Part shown: positions 25,092 through 33,917 of the stretch, piece after piece
How positions within the stretch are numbered: position 1 is the stretch's first letter
Layout: every line of letters starts with the position of its first letter
DNA from: Paenibacillus_E qinlingensis_A
GTDB lineage: Bacteria; Bacillota; Bacilli; Paenibacillales; NBRC-103111
NCBI RefSeq assembly: GCF_031455095.1
Contig: NZ_JAVDSB010000003.1
Location: forward strand, 248,001-312,000
Length of the DNA stretch: 64,000 bases
Reading direction: 5' to 3'
Notes under the pieces: model-generated
The model's database searches: none
What the model was told of the DNA's origin: nothing
What the model saw: only the letters and a program-made list of their open reading frames with translations
Made by a program: the position numbers and the translations under genes

Positions 25092-26378
25092 ATGAAACGA
25101 CCGGTATTCAAACGATTCGGGGAATTTCCCCGGCTTCCGGCAGCTTTTTGGCTACTTGTTACTTGCTTGGCGGCTAGCTTGTTATTCATGTTGTATCAAG
25201 GTGGAAAGCTAGCCTCCATGTTATTCATTACGATGTCGTTTTTGACGGTTTATTTACTCTCGGGGAATTGGAGCGGAATCAAGCGAGTTCAAGGTACTCG
25301 AAAGCTCACGAACACGGGTTTAGAGGCCAAACTCGAGGCAGGACAATCCTTACAGATTCAGATTGGACTGCAATTGCCAGGCTACTGGCCCGTTCCTTAT
25401 GTGATGATTAAAGATCAGCTCATCCGTCAGAATGGCGACGAAGCCCTATTTGAAGGGTCGATCGTTCCCGATTGGAAACGTCGAGGTGAATTCACTTATA
25501 GTACTCCGCCACTGCGGAGAGGCTACTATCGTTTCGGAGAGACAGAGTGTTTAACCGAAGATATATTTGGTTTTTTTCAACACAAAGGCCGCTTAGACTT
25601 GCAACAGCCAATTACTGTTTATCCACAAACGGTTGCCATTCGTGAATGGGCGCAATTTCATCAGATGCTCAAAGGTATGCAGCATCACTCCACGGTGACT
25701 AGCGCGCATCGGGAAACGACGCAAATCAATGGTGTTCGTGAATACATTTATGGCGATCGTCTTTCACGCATTCATTGGAATGCGACGGCCAAGACAGGAA
25801 CTTGGAAGTCGAAGGAGTTCGAGCGCGAATCTTTGCCCAAAACGATTATTTTACTAGATCGGACTGCACGTGCTTACCGAGATAACGCTGAATTTGAATT
25901 AGCTGTGTCTGTTGCAGCTTCCTTATTCCGATACGGAACCGGACGTGAAATGTCGCTGGGACTACTGTCGATTGGCAAAGAATTTACTTATTTTGAACCG
26001 AAGCACAGTCAGCATCACTACAAAGAGATTGTTAAACATCTCGTTGGTGTTGATGCGGATGGTTATCAATCTTTGGGTCAAATTTTGAAGGAACGCTCGC
26101 AGGAGTGGCCAGCAGGCAGTTTAATTGTGCTTATTTCTCCGCAAAAAGGCAGTGCGATGCTGCAGATGTTTCAGCAAATGGCACTTCTCCAAATGAAACC
26201 TTGTCATATTTGGATTCATGCACAGGATAACCATAGCTTTGGAACTCCGGGCGTAGAACACCTTCCAACGCATGAAGATTACATTAAAGCCATTCGCTCA
26301 CAGGGCTATATGGGGTATGAGGTAAGTCAATTGACCGACTTGCCTAACCTACTGGGAGGAGCGAAACGGTATGCCTAA
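25092..26378 (+). CDS. DUF58 domain protein
   Basis: A 428-residue protein with two N-terminal membrane helices (about residues 17-60), then the DUF58 domain. Its signature is visible as REYIYGDRLSRIHWNATAKTG around residue 215-235, followed by a von Willebrand-like segment (PKTIILLDRTARAY). It would be anchored in the membrane with the DUF58 part inside the cell, where MoxR could act on it. The start at 25092 directly follows the moxR stop; the frame is open further left but only within moxR. The stop overlaps the start of the transglutaminase gene by eight bases. Confidence 0.9.
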   Translation: MKRPVFKRFGEFPRLPAAFWLLVTCLAASLLFMLYQGGKLASMLFITMSFLTVYLLSGNWSGIKRVQGTRKLTNTGLEAKLEAGQSLQIQIGLQLPGYWPVPYVMIKDQLIRQNGDEALFEGSIVPDWKRRGEFTYSTPPLRRGYYRFGETECLTEDIFGFFQHKGRLDLQQPITVYPQTVAIREWAQFHQMLKGMQHHSTVTSAHRETTQINGVREYIYGDRLSRIHWNATAKTGTWKSKEFERESLPKTIILLDRTARAYRDNAEFELAVSVAASLFRYGTGREMSLGLLSIGKEFTYFEPKHSQHHYKEIVKHLVGVDADGYQSLGQILKERSQEWPAGSLIVLISPQKGSAMLQMFQQMALLQMKPCHIWIHAQDNHSFGTPGVEHLPTHEDYIKAIRSQGYMGYEVSQLTDLPNLLGGAKRYA

Positions 26379-28602
26379 CACATGGTGGAGCAGAATTCTT
26401 CTCAAGGATTGGGCGATGCGCGTTTCGGCGATCTTCGTCGGTGTCTTCCTTTATCAATTTCTGATTTGGATTATGAAAGAAGATGGCTTGTGGCTTCCAG
26501 AGACGGTTTCTTTCGTAACATGGACGCTAGTGCTTACTACGGCAACGTACTTTATTCCCAAAATGAAGGATGGTTGGCGTGCATTTCTCCAATTCGTTCT
26601 CATGGTCTGGTTCCATGGATTGAGCATGGGCTATCATTGGGTATCTGTACAAATTACGAGTTGGAAAGAAGCACTGCGTTGGATTGGGCTCAACGCGGGT
26701 CAGCTTGAACCGTATATTTGGTTTAGTTTAAGTGCTTGGATCATTTATTTATTCGCAATGTGGTCTGTGAAATCGAGATTTCGTATTGTCGTCCTTATTT
26801 TTGTAAGTATTTTGTTTTTTGCCGTTCGTGATTCGTTTAGTATGATTTTCCTATGGCCGCAAGTGGCCATGATTCTGGCTTGTGGCTTTTTGCTTCTTAT
26901 CGTGAGACATTTCTCGCAGTTGAAGAAGAAAGCGCCGGATGTGTGGGAAACCATTTCCGACTACCCGTCATCATTCGCTGTTCCTATCTTTATTTTAATT
27001 GTCATTATTGCTTTAGCAGGCATATTTGCTCCAACGGTAAATCCAATTTTAACGGATCCATATACAGCCTGGAAAGTGAGTCGCGGTGAACCGGTGCCAT
27101 TGCTTGGCAAAGGGGTTAGCATTGCGTCCTCAACGGCGGATGCTTCATCAGGTTATAGCCGAGATGATAGCCGACTCGGCGGCGGCTTTCGGTTTGATTA
27201 CACACCTGTGATGACCGTTGAATCCAGCAAACGAACTTATTTCCGTGGTGAAACGCGCTCGATGTACAACGGGAAAGGTTGGGAGCTTGGACCAACGGAG
27301 AAGAGATTGCCTATGTTTCGGGTGAATTTAAATCCGTTACCCCTAGATGCACGCTTTAACGTATCGCAATTGAAAACAACCGAAGTGACGCAAAGCGTTG
27401 TGATGGATCGAGAAGAGGTATTTCCTGTCTTGTTCGGTGGCTATGCCATTCAGAAAATTGTAGGAATTAACCAAGGTGAGAACCAATTCCAACGCATTAT
27501 CTGGTCACCTCGTCAATCAGAGCTTCGTTTCACGGGAAGAACCAATTATCCCAAAGATTATTCAATTGTTACCCAAGAGCCGATTCTAGAGGAAGATCTA
27601 TTACGCAAAACTGAGCAAGACTTCGTTAACAAGCCAGATTGGGCAGAGTATTTGCAAGTTCCTGCTGATTTGCCTGAGCGAGTGAAGCAGCTAGCACTTG
27701 ATATTACGAAAAATGCAACGAATCCTTACGATAAAGCGAAATCGATTGAGAAGTATTTGTCGGAGAATTATCCTTATACGAATACTCCGGACGAAACGAA
27801 GGGGAAAAGCAAGGACTTTGTGGATCGTTTCCTTTTCGAAGTGAAGCAAGGGTACTGTGATTATTACTCCACGGCTATGGCCGTACTCACACGATCAATT
27901 GGTTTGCCTACGAGGTGGGTGAAAGGTTATTCCTCCGGAGCTTCATCCATAACAGATGAGATTCGTGAGCAGGGAATCCTGAGTCTACTAGGTACAACGA
28001 TTGATACAGATGGTGCGGGCACCTATACGATTCGCAACTCGGATGCGCATTCCTGGGTTGAAGTTTACTTTGAAGGATTTGGTTGGATATCTTTCGAGCC
28101 CACCTCCGGGTTTGCATTGCCCAATGTATTTCCAGAAGCGACACCAGTACCTGAAGATGTAACAACGGATACAGAAACGACGACAACGCCAGAAGAAACG
28201 ACGACTGCACCTAGCTTCACATGGCTTTGGTTAACACTAAGCAGTGTAGTGGTTGTAGGACTTCTAGCTGTTGCTGTATTTTTCTTACTACGAAGCGAAG
28301 CATGGCATAACTGGCGCGCACGTAGGAAGCAACTGCAAGTCGTGAACTTTAATCAGAAAATAGTGGTAGAGTTTGAACGAATGCTTCGTTCTTCTCGTCG
28401 CAAAGGCTATACGCGATATGAGTATGAAACAGTGCGTGAAGCAACCACCAGGTGGTCATCGCAGAGTAAATGGTTAAAGAAAGAGCTTGATGCTTTGATT
28501 GAACTATTTGAACGTGCGAAATACAGCCAATTAGCTGTAACTGAAGGTGAGTATCAACAAGCGAATCAATTAATTTTACGTGTAAAAGAACAAATGAAAT
28601 AG
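26371..28602 (+). CDS. TgpA-like membrane transglutaminase
   Basis: A 743-residue membrane protein. The first about 230 residues hold six or more hydrophobic helices (TgpA N-terminal region), then an extracytoplasmic part with the transglutaminase core: Cys near residue 496 (QGYCDYYSTAMAVL), Arg/Trp in LPTRWVKGY and His near 560 (NSDAHSWVEVYFEGFGW). The third catalytic position reads FEPTSG, so Glu stands where papain-like transglutaminases often have Asp. A Thr/Glu-rich linker, one more membrane helix and a cytoplasmic DUF4129-like tail close the protein. It is the last gene of the moxR-DUF58 operon. Confidence 0.92.
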   Translation: MPNTWWSRILLKDWAMRVSAIFVGVFLYQFLIWIMKEDGLWLPETVSFVTWTLVLTTATYFIPKMKDGWRAFLQFVLMVWFHGLSMGYHWVSVQITSWKEALRWIGLNAGQLEPYIWFSLSAWIIYLFAMWSVKSRFRIVVLIFVSILFFAVRDSFSMIFLWPQVAMILACGFLLLIVRHFSQLKKKAPDVWETISDYPSSFAVPIFILIVIIALAGIFAPTVNPILTDPYTAWKVSRGEPVPLLGKGVSIASSTADASSGYSRDDSRLGGGFRFDYTPVMTVESSKRTYFRGETRSMYNGKGWELGPTEKRLPMFRVNLNPLPLDARFNVSQLKTTEVTQSVVMDREEVFPVLFGGYAIQKIVGINQGENQFQRIIWSPRQSELRFTGRTNYPKDYSIVTQEPILEEDLLRKTEQDFVNKPDWAEYLQVPADLPERVKQLALDITKNATNPYDKAKSIEKYLSENYPYTNTPDETKGKSKDFVDRFLFEVKQGYCDYYSTAMAVLTRSIGLPTRWVKGYSSGASSITDEIREQGILSLLGTTIDTDGAGTYTIRNSDAHSWVEVYFEGFGWISFEPTSGFALPNVFPEATPVPEDVTTDTETTTTPEETTTAPSFTWLWLTLSSVVVVGLLAVAVFFLLRSEAWHNWRARRKQLQVVNFNQKIVVEFERMLRSSRRKGYTRYEYETVREATTRWSSQSKWLKKELDALIELFERAKYSQLAVTEGEYQQANQLILRVKEQMK

Positions 28603-28608
28603 TTAAAT

Positions 28609-28640
28609 GAAGCCACTCTCCATCCATGGAGGGTGGCTTC
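28609..28640 (+). terminator. Long hairpin after the transglutaminase gene
   Basis: GAAGCCACTCTCCAT / ATGGAGGGTGGCTTC, a 15-pair stem with one G-T pair and a very short loop, starting seven bases after the stop. There is no T-run, so it may be an RNA-stabilising hairpin rather than a full terminator. Confidence 0.55.
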
Positions 28641-28662
28641 CTATGAGAGGAGCTTTATTCAA

Positions 28663-29439
28663 ATGGCGTTTATCGATTGTCATTTTCATTCAGAATCCCT
28701 TGGTGTTGCAGCTTCCATGCATGTTATATTACCTCAAGTCGCCAAAAGTCAAATCGGATTGACGTCTCGTGCTTACGGTGGGAAGCATCCGACACTGCTT
28801 TTGCTGCACGGCTTGTCTGATGACCATACGATTTGGATGCGGAGAACCTCCATCGAGCGGTATGCATCTCAGCTCGGAATTGCCGTCATTATGCCGGCTG
28901 TGAATCGCAGCTTTTATGCGGATATGGTGTCAGGACCAAAGTATTGGGAATTTATTAGTGAGGAATTACCTGTACTGGCAAGATCATTCTTTCCACTAGC
29001 CGAAGAACGAGAGTTGAACTACGTGGCAGGTCTATCTATGGGCGGTTACGGTGCTGTGAAGTTAGCTCTCTCGCATCCGAATCGATATGCAGCTGCGGCA
29101 AGCTTGTCGGGTGCAGTTGATATCGTAGAGCGAGCGGCTGCATTTCCAGCCGATTCTCAACTCATTTTTGGCGAGCTGTCTACAATTAAAAATAGTCCCA
29201 ATGATTTGTTTTATCTAGCAGACCAACTCGTTGCAAGTAAACAGGATAGACCGCAACTCTATCAATGTTGTGGTACAGAAGACTTTCTATATGCGGATAA
29301 TATTCGTTTTAGAGATTATTGTCGTGCTCAGGGCTTGCAAATTACGTATGAAGAAGAGTCTGCTACGCATGACTGGGGCTACTGGGATCGCAAAATTCAA
29401 AGCGTTTTAGACTGGTTGCCTTTGCCATCAAGGTCCTAG
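28663..29439 (+). CDS. Esterase of the alpha/beta-hydrolase fold (putative esterase D family)
   Basis: Serine esterase of 258 residues, PF00756-like. Oxyanion region LLLHGLSDDHTIWMRRTS (about 46-63), nucleophile elbow GLSMGGYGAV with Ser near residue 128, and a C-terminal His in THDWGYWDRKIQSVL are visible; the acidic residue is probably in CGTEDFLY. Relatives hydrolyse acetyl or feruloyl esters of sugars or S-formylglutathione; the extended N-terminus with HSESLGVAASMHVILP is typical of Bacillales acetylesterases. The ATG at 28663 with AGAGGAG upstream is used, because the earlier GTG lies inside the hairpin. Confidence 0.87.
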   Translation: MAFIDCHFHSESLGVAASMHVILPQVAKSQIGLTSRAYGGKHPTLLLLHGLSDDHTIWMRRTSIERYASQLGIAVIMPAVNRSFYADMVSGPKYWEFISEELPVLARSFFPLAEERELNYVAGLSMGGYGAVKLALSHPNRYAAAASLSGAVDIVERAAAFPADSQLIFGELSTIKNSPNDLFYLADQLVASKQDRPQLYQCCGTEDFLYADNIRFRDYCRAQGLQITYEEESATHDWGYWDRKIQSVLDWLPLPSRS

Positions 29440-29506
29440 TGAGAAAAACTTCTATCGAAGTCTTTCGAGGATGATCGACCGCGTGGGAAAATATGTTCTT
29501 TTCTTT

Positions 29507-29535
29507 TTGCAACAAACGAGGCACTATGGTATAGT
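29507..29535 (+). promoter_or_regulatory. Sigma-A promoter of the yqeG operon
   Basis: TTGCAA - 17 bases - TATAGT, with the transcription start expected near 29542. That leaves only about three bases to the ATG at 29545, which argues for the TTG start at 29575. Confidence 0.7.
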
Positions 29536-29574
29536 TTCACGTATATGTCAAGGAAGCAGTTGGAGGGAATTTGT

Positions 29575-30069
29575 TTGCTGAAAAAGCTTGTACCCAGACA
29601 GTCTGTTCATACGATTTACGATATTGATGCGAATCACCTGTGGGATTTCGGGATTCGCGGAATTATAACGGATCTTGATAATACACTTGTCGGTGCACGT
29701 GATCCACATGCGACGCCAGAGTTAATAGAATGGCTGAATCATTTGCAGCAGATTGGCTTCAAAGTGGTCATTGTGTCGAATAATCATCATAACCGGGTGT
29801 CGACCTTTGCAAAGCCATTGGACATTCCGTTTATTCACCGTGCCAAAAAGCCGACGAATGCTTCCTTCCATAAGGCGATGAAGCTGCTTGGGACGAATGC
29901 GCGGCAGACGACTGTTATCGGGGATCAAATGCTGACAGACGTGCTTGGCGGTAATCGAATGGGGCTATATACGATCCTCGTTCAACCTATCTCAAGAAAA
30001 GATGAAGGCTTCTTCACGAAAGTGAACCGCCAGATTGAGAAATGGGCTCTAGCAAGGATGAAGAATTAG
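29575..30069 (+). CDS. yqeG: YqeG family HAD-type phosphatase
   Basis: HAD-superfamily hydrolase of 164 residues, YqeG/GEP4-like (related to phosphatidylglycerophosphate phosphatases). Motif I is DLDNTLVGARDP, with the nucleophile Asp pair at about residues 39-41; motif II is VIVSNN; the conserved Lys lies in RAKKPTN; and motif III is GDQMLTDVLGG. The TTG at 29575 (TTG-CTG-AAA-AAG, giving MLKK) has GGAGGG upstream and agrees with the Bacillus homologue. An ATG at 29545 is too close to the promoter. First gene of the conserved yqeG-yqeH-aroE-yhbY-nadD-yqeK-rsfS operon; yqeH follows after eight bases. Confidence 0.92.
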   Translation: MLKKLVPRQSVHTIYDIDANHLWDFGIRGIITDLDNTLVGARDPHATPELIEWLNHLQQIGFKVVIVSNNHHNRVSTFAKPLDIPFIHRAKKPTNASFHKAMKLLGTNARQTTVIGDQMLTDVLGGNRMGLYTILVQPISRKDEGFFTKVNRQIEKWALARMKN

Positions 30070-30077
30070 GAGGTTTC

Positions 30078-31193
30078 ATGAGTACAGAAACATTACAACA
30101 TTGCGCGGGTTGCGGCATTGGGCTGCAAACAGAAGACAAAACGAAACTGGGCTATATTCCAGAGGCTGCCTTGGAGAAGGAGCCTTTGATTTGCCAGCGT
30201 TGCTATCGAATTAAGCATTACAATGAATCTTCAAGTATTACGCTGGAGCAGGACGACTTCCTTAAATTATTAGGACATGTTGGCCAAACGAAGGCGCTTG
30301 TCGTGAAAATCGTGGATATTTTTGATTGGGAAGGCAGCATGATTAGCTCGCTTGCTCGATTTATTGGGAATAACCCGGTTTTGCTCGTTGTTAACAAGAT
30401 CGATTTATTACCTAAAGTGACGAATGCGAACAAGATTATCAATTGGGTACAGCGCAGAGTAAAGGAAGAAAACCTGAAGGTTGTTGATATCGTGCTTTGC
30501 AGCGCGAAGAAAAACATGGGTTTCGATCGCGTTATCTCAGCTGTGCAAGAATACCGCGGTAATATGGACGTATACGTGGTTGGGGCTACGAACGTAGGGA
30601 AGTCGACGTTAATCAACCGCTTGATCAGTGATTATAGTGATCTGGAAGCTGAATTGACGACGTCGCAATATCCGGGAACTACGCTTGATTTGGTCAAAAT
30701 TCCACTTGATGATGGCAAGTTCATTATCGATACACCTGGAATTGTGTACAAGCATCGATTGACTGAGGTTGTGAAGAAGCGTGATTTAACGCCGCTAATG
30801 CCAGATAAACCGCTTAAACCGATGGTATTTCAACTAAATGAGGAGCAGACCTTATTTTTTGGTGCGTTAGTTCGGTTTGATTTTATTCAAGGTGAACATC
30901 AATCTTTCACTTGTTACACGTCGAATGCGATTCAGATTCATCGTACGAAGCTGGAGCGGGCAGATAGCTTGTATGAAGAACATAAAGGTGTCATGCTGAC
31001 GCCTCCGGCGCAGGCTGATCTTGAAGAGCTGCCGAAGTTGGTTAAGCATCCGCTGCACATTCCGAAGGGGAAACAAATGGATGTGTTGATCTCTGGTTTA
31101 GGCTGGATTAAAGTGAATAGCTTAGCAGGTGCGACGCTTGCGGTTCATGCACCGAAGGGGATTAAAGTCATTACGCGGGAGTCGTTGATTTAG
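30078..31193 (+). CDS. yqeH: Ribosome biogenesis GTPase YqeH
   Basis: Circularly permuted GTPase needed for assembly of the 30S ribosomal subunit, 371 residues. The N-terminal zinc finger (CAGCGIGLQ ... CQRCYR) is intact. The GTP motifs appear in permuted order: G4 NKIDLLP first, then G5-like CSAKK, G1 GATNVGKSTLINRL and G3 DTPG. The ATG at 30078 has TAGGAGGT upstream, overlapping nothing; the frame to its left belongs to yqeG. It lies in its conserved place between yqeG and aroE. Confidence 0.96.
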   Translation: MSTETLQHCAGCGIGLQTEDKTKLGYIPEAALEKEPLICQRCYRIKHYNESSSITLEQDDFLKLLGHVGQTKALVVKIVDIFDWEGSMISSLARFIGNNPVLLVVNKIDLLPKVTNANKIINWVQRRVKEENLKVVDIVLCSAKKNMGFDRVISAVQEYRGNMDVYVVGATNVGKSTLINRLISDYSDLEAELTTSQYPGTTLDLVKIPLDDGKFIIDTPGIVYKHRLTEVVKKRDLTPLMPDKPLKPMVFQLNEEQTLFFGALVRFDFIQGEHQSFTCYTSNAIQIHRTKLERADSLYEEHKGVMLTPPAQADLEELPKLVKHPLHIPKGKQMDVLISGLGWIKVNSLAGATLAVHAPKGIKVITRESLI

Positions 31194-31210
31194 GGGGCAT
31201 AGGGGAGATC

Positions 31211-32074
31211 ATGGAGAAACTTGTGACGGGGATCGATAGTCATACGGTATTATATGGGGTATTCGGGGATCCGATTCGGCATTCCCGTTCTCCGATCATG
31301 TTGAATCGCGCTTTTCAGGAAGCGGGAATCAATGGCGTTTATGCAGCTTTTCACGTTAAGCCAGAGGGTCTTGGCGACGCAGTTCGGGGAATTAGAGCTC
31401 TAGGCTATCGCGGTGTGAATGTAACTATTCCGCATAAAGTGGATGTGATGAATTACCTCGATGAGATCGATGAGGGCGCTATGATCGTTGGTGCTGTTAA
31501 TACCATTGTGAATGAGAATGGTAAACTCAAAGGTTTTAATACGGATGGGATTGGCTATGTGCGATCCTTGAAGGAAGAAACAGGCATTGAGCTCACAGGT
31601 AAACGTGTTCTTCTACTTGGTGCAGGCGGGGCGGCGAGAGGTGTTGCCTATGCTTTGGCTAAGGAAGGCGCGAGCTGTATATATATTGCGAATCGGACCA
31701 AAGAGCGAGCTGTCGAACTAGCAGCTACGATTGGTGCATTTACGGAAACCGTGGGATTAGGGTTGGATGAGCTTGAGAACGTTGTGGACCAAGTTGAATT
31801 CGTGTTGAATACGACGTCGGCTGGTATGCATCCTCATGTAGATGATCTCCCTTTACCGCTTCATCTGCTTCGACCGCATCATCTAGTAAGTGATTTAATT
31901 TATAATCCACGTATCACGAGATTTCTTCGTGAAGCGGAAGCTATTGGCGCGCGCATTCATGGCGGGCTAGGCATGTTTATTTATCAAGGCGCATACGCCT
32001 TCGAGTATTGGACGGGAACCCCTGCTCCGGTTGCGGCAATGAGACAGGTGGTAGAACAGTCATTAACTGAATAA
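31211..32074 (+). CDS. aroE: Shikimate dehydrogenase
   Basis: AroE, 287 residues, reduces 3-dehydroshikimate to shikimate with NADPH in aromatic amino acid synthesis. The substrate-binding part shows DPIRHSRSPIMLNRAF (about 20-35) and NVTIPHKVDVM with its catalytic Lys, then NTDGIGYVRSL. The NADP-binding Rossmann motif is GAGGAARGVAYAL, followed by NRTKERA, which selects NADP. A GGGGAGA site precedes the ATG. Standard length, no anomalies, in the usual yqe operon position. Confidence 0.96.
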   Translation: MEKLVTGIDSHTVLYGVFGDPIRHSRSPIMLNRAFQEAGINGVYAAFHVKPEGLGDAVRGIRALGYRGVNVTIPHKVDVMNYLDEIDEGAMIVGAVNTIVNENGKLKGFNTDGIGYVRSLKEETGIELTGKRVLLLGAGGAARGVAYALAKEGASCIYIANRTKERAVELAATIGAFTETVGLGLDELENVVDQVEFVLNTTSAGMHPHVDDLPLPLHLLRPHHLVSDLIYNPRITRFLREAEAIGARIHGGLGMFIYQGAYAFEYWTGTPAPVAAMRQVVEQSLTE

Positions 32075-32094
32075 GAATGAATAGAGGGACATCC

Positions 32095-32388
32095 ATGTTA
32101 TCAGGCAAACAGAAAAGATTTTTGCGTTCTTTAGCGCACCACGTAGATCCAATTTTTCAAGTAGGTAAAGGTGGCGTGAATGACCATTTGATCCGCCACA
32201 TCCAAGAAGCCATTGAAGTTCGTGAATTGATCAAAATTACGGTACTCAACAACAGTGGTGAAGATCGTCAAGAAGTCGGAGCAGAATTATCTGAAAAATC
32301 CGGTGCAGAGCTAGTTCAAGTAATTGGGAAGATTGTCGTGCTTTACAAAGAATCACGTGACAATAAGAAAATTGAACTGCCGCGCTAA
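32095..32388 (+). CDS. yhbY: YhbY family RNA-binding protein
   Basis: CRM-domain protein of 97 residues (YhbY, called YqeI in Bacillus), which associates with pre-50S ribosomal particles. It opens LSGKQKRFLRSLAHHVDPIF and carries the CRM signature GKGGVNDHLIRHI and LIKITVLNNSG, followed by a C-terminal VIGKIVVLYKES strand. The ATG at 32095 with AGAGGGA is chosen over one 18 bases earlier that has no good site. It lies between aroE and nadD with 12 bases to nadD. Confidence 0.93.
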   Translation: MLSGKQKRFLRSLAHHVDPIFQVGKGGVNDHLIRHIQEAIEVRELIKITVLNNSGEDRQEVGAELSEKSGAELVQVIGKIVVLYKESRDNKKIELPR

Positions 32389-32400
32389 TGAGGTGGACGT

Positions 32401-32988
32401 ATGCTTGTCGGAATTATGGGAGGCACGTTCGATCCCATTCATACCGGTCATTTAATCGCAGCTGAACGTGCGAGGGTGGAAGGGGGCTTGGACGAGGTGT
32501 GGCTGATGCCAGCTAACGTCCCGCCGCATAAACCGAATGCCCCGAAGGGAACAAGCCAGCAGCGTTGGGAGATGGTTTGCCTTGCTGCAGAAGGCAATCC
32601 TTTTTTTCGTCCTATCGATATCGAAATTAACAAAGGCGGCGTATCTTATAGTATCGATACGATCGAGCTGTTGAAATCGCAGTATCCGGACATCGCGTTC
32701 ACGTATATTATTGGCGCGGATATGGTTCAGTATTTGCCGCAGTGGCATCGTATCGATGACATCGTGCGGCATATTCATTTTATTGGATTAGCCAGACCTG
32801 GCTATGAGCTGGACTTGTCACAGCTGCCCGAGCATATTCGATCCCGAGTCAAGCTAGTTCCGATGCCCCTCGTTGAAATTTCATCGACAGCTATTCGGGC
32901 GTTGAGACAGAAGCAGGATCCCGTCAGGTATCTTGTGCCAGATAAGGTTGGGCAATTCATGGAGGTGAATCACTTATATGAAACGTGA
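32401..32988 (+). CDS. nadD: Nicotinate-mononucleotide adenylyltransferase
   Basis: NadD, 195 residues, makes deamido-NAD from nicotinate mononucleotide and ATP. The nucleotidyltransferase motif GGTFDPIHTGHL (about residues 8-19, with the HxGH-type pair) and the C-terminal ISSTAIRALRQ motif are intact, with the substrate-binding LMPANVPPHK between. GAGGTGG stands before the ATG. The end of the gene overlaps yqeK by eleven bases, indicating coupled translation. Confidence 0.96.
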   Translation: MLVGIMGGTFDPIHTGHLIAAERARVEGGLDEVWLMPANVPPHKPNAPKGTSQQRWEMVCLAAEGNPFFRPIDIEINKGGVSYSIDTIELLKSQYPDIAFTYIIGADMVQYLPQWHRIDDIVRHIHFIGLARPGYELDLSQLPEHIRSRVKLVPMPLVEISSTAIRALRQKQDPVRYLVPDKVGQFMEVNHLYET

Positions 32989-33550
32989 AGACCTAATGGC
33001 AGCAGTGAAAGAGCAGATGCCGGAGCGGCGTTGGCAGCACACGCTTGGTGTGATGGAGACGAGTGTCATGCTGGCCGAACGTTTTGGCGGTGATGCGGTC
33101 AAGGCAGATCTTGCAGCGATTTTGCACGACTACTGCAAGTATTGGCCGATCGGAGAGCAAGCTAAGATTATTCGTGAGAACGATTTACCCCAAGATTTAT
33201 TAGCATTCGATAAAGAGTTGTGGCATTCGCACGCAGGTGCTTTTATTGCGAAGACGCAATTTGGCATCGCTGACGAGGAGATTTTGGATGCGATTAGGTA
33301 TCATACCTCAGGCCGCGAACAGATGACGCAGCTCGATAAAATTGTTTGCTTGGCGGATTATATGGAGCCGGGTCGTGATTTCCCTGGCGTGGATTCGATT
33401 CGGGAGCTGGCGAAGACAAGTCTCGAACGCGCTCTGATTGCTGGTTTTGATTCCACGATCAGCTTCTTGATCGCCAAGGGAAAACGCATTTATCCACTAA
33501 CAATTCTAACTCGGAATGATTTATTGGAACAAATTCAAACACACACCTAA
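32978..33550 (+). CDS. yqeK: HD-domain hydrolase YqeK (diadenosine tetraphosphatase)
   Basis: YqeK, 190 residues, an HD-superfamily symmetrical Ap4A hydrolase that removes the alarmone diadenosine tetraphosphate. The metal-binding HD residues are visible in RRWQHTLGVMETSVMLAERF (first His), ILHDYCKY (His-Asp), LWHSHAGAF and the downstream RYHTSGREQMTQLDKIVCLADYMEP segment. Starts inside the end of nadD. Typical length and position in the yqe operon. Confidence 0.94.
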   Translation: MKREDLMAAVKEQMPERRWQHTLGVMETSVMLAERFGGDAVKADLAAILHDYCKYWPIGEQAKIIRENDLPQDLLAFDKELWHSHAGAFIAKTQFGIADEEILDAIRYHTSGREQMTQLDKIVCLADYMEPGRDFPGVDSIRELAKTSLERALIAGFDSTISFLIAKGKRIYPLTILTRNDLLEQIQTHT

Positions 33551-33569
33551 TGACATGGAGGATGATTGC

Positions 33570-33917
33570 ATGAGTAAAAACCCAGAAGAAATATTAGCAT
33601 TCGTTGTTGAGGCAGCGGAAGACAAAAAAGCAGCAGATATCGTTACTCTAAACTTGCAAGGTGTTTCCTTAATTGCTGATTATTTCGTGATTTGTCACGG
33701 GAATTCGGAAACACAAGTCCAAGCTATTGCAGGCGAGGCTCGTAAAAAAGCACATGAACATGGTGTTCATATTAGAGGCTTTGAAGGGATAGATACAGCA
33801 AGATGGGTACTGCTTGATTTAGGAGACGTAGTACTCCACGTTTTCCATCGTGATGACCGCGAATACTATAATATCGAAAGACTTTGGTCCGATGCTAAAG
33901 TTGTGGAGCGCGTATGA
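33570..33917 (+). CDS. rsfS: Ribosome silencing factor RsfS
   Basis: RsfS (YqeL), 115 residues, binds ribosomal protein L14 and blocks subunit joining when nutrients are scarce. The fold is recognisable by DIVTLNLQGVSLIADYFVIC, GNSETQVQAIAGEARKKAHEHG and WVLLDLGDVVLHVFHRDDREYY-type segments. The ATG at 33570 follows a GGAGGATG site; the open frame to the left lies inside yqeK. The end overlaps the next gene by four bases. Confidence 0.95.
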   Translation: MSKNPEEILAFVVEAAEDKKAADIVTLNLQGVSLIADYFVICHGNSETQVQAIAGEARKKAHEHGVHIRGFEGIDTARWVLLDLGDVVLHVFHRDDREYYNIERLWSDAKVVERV

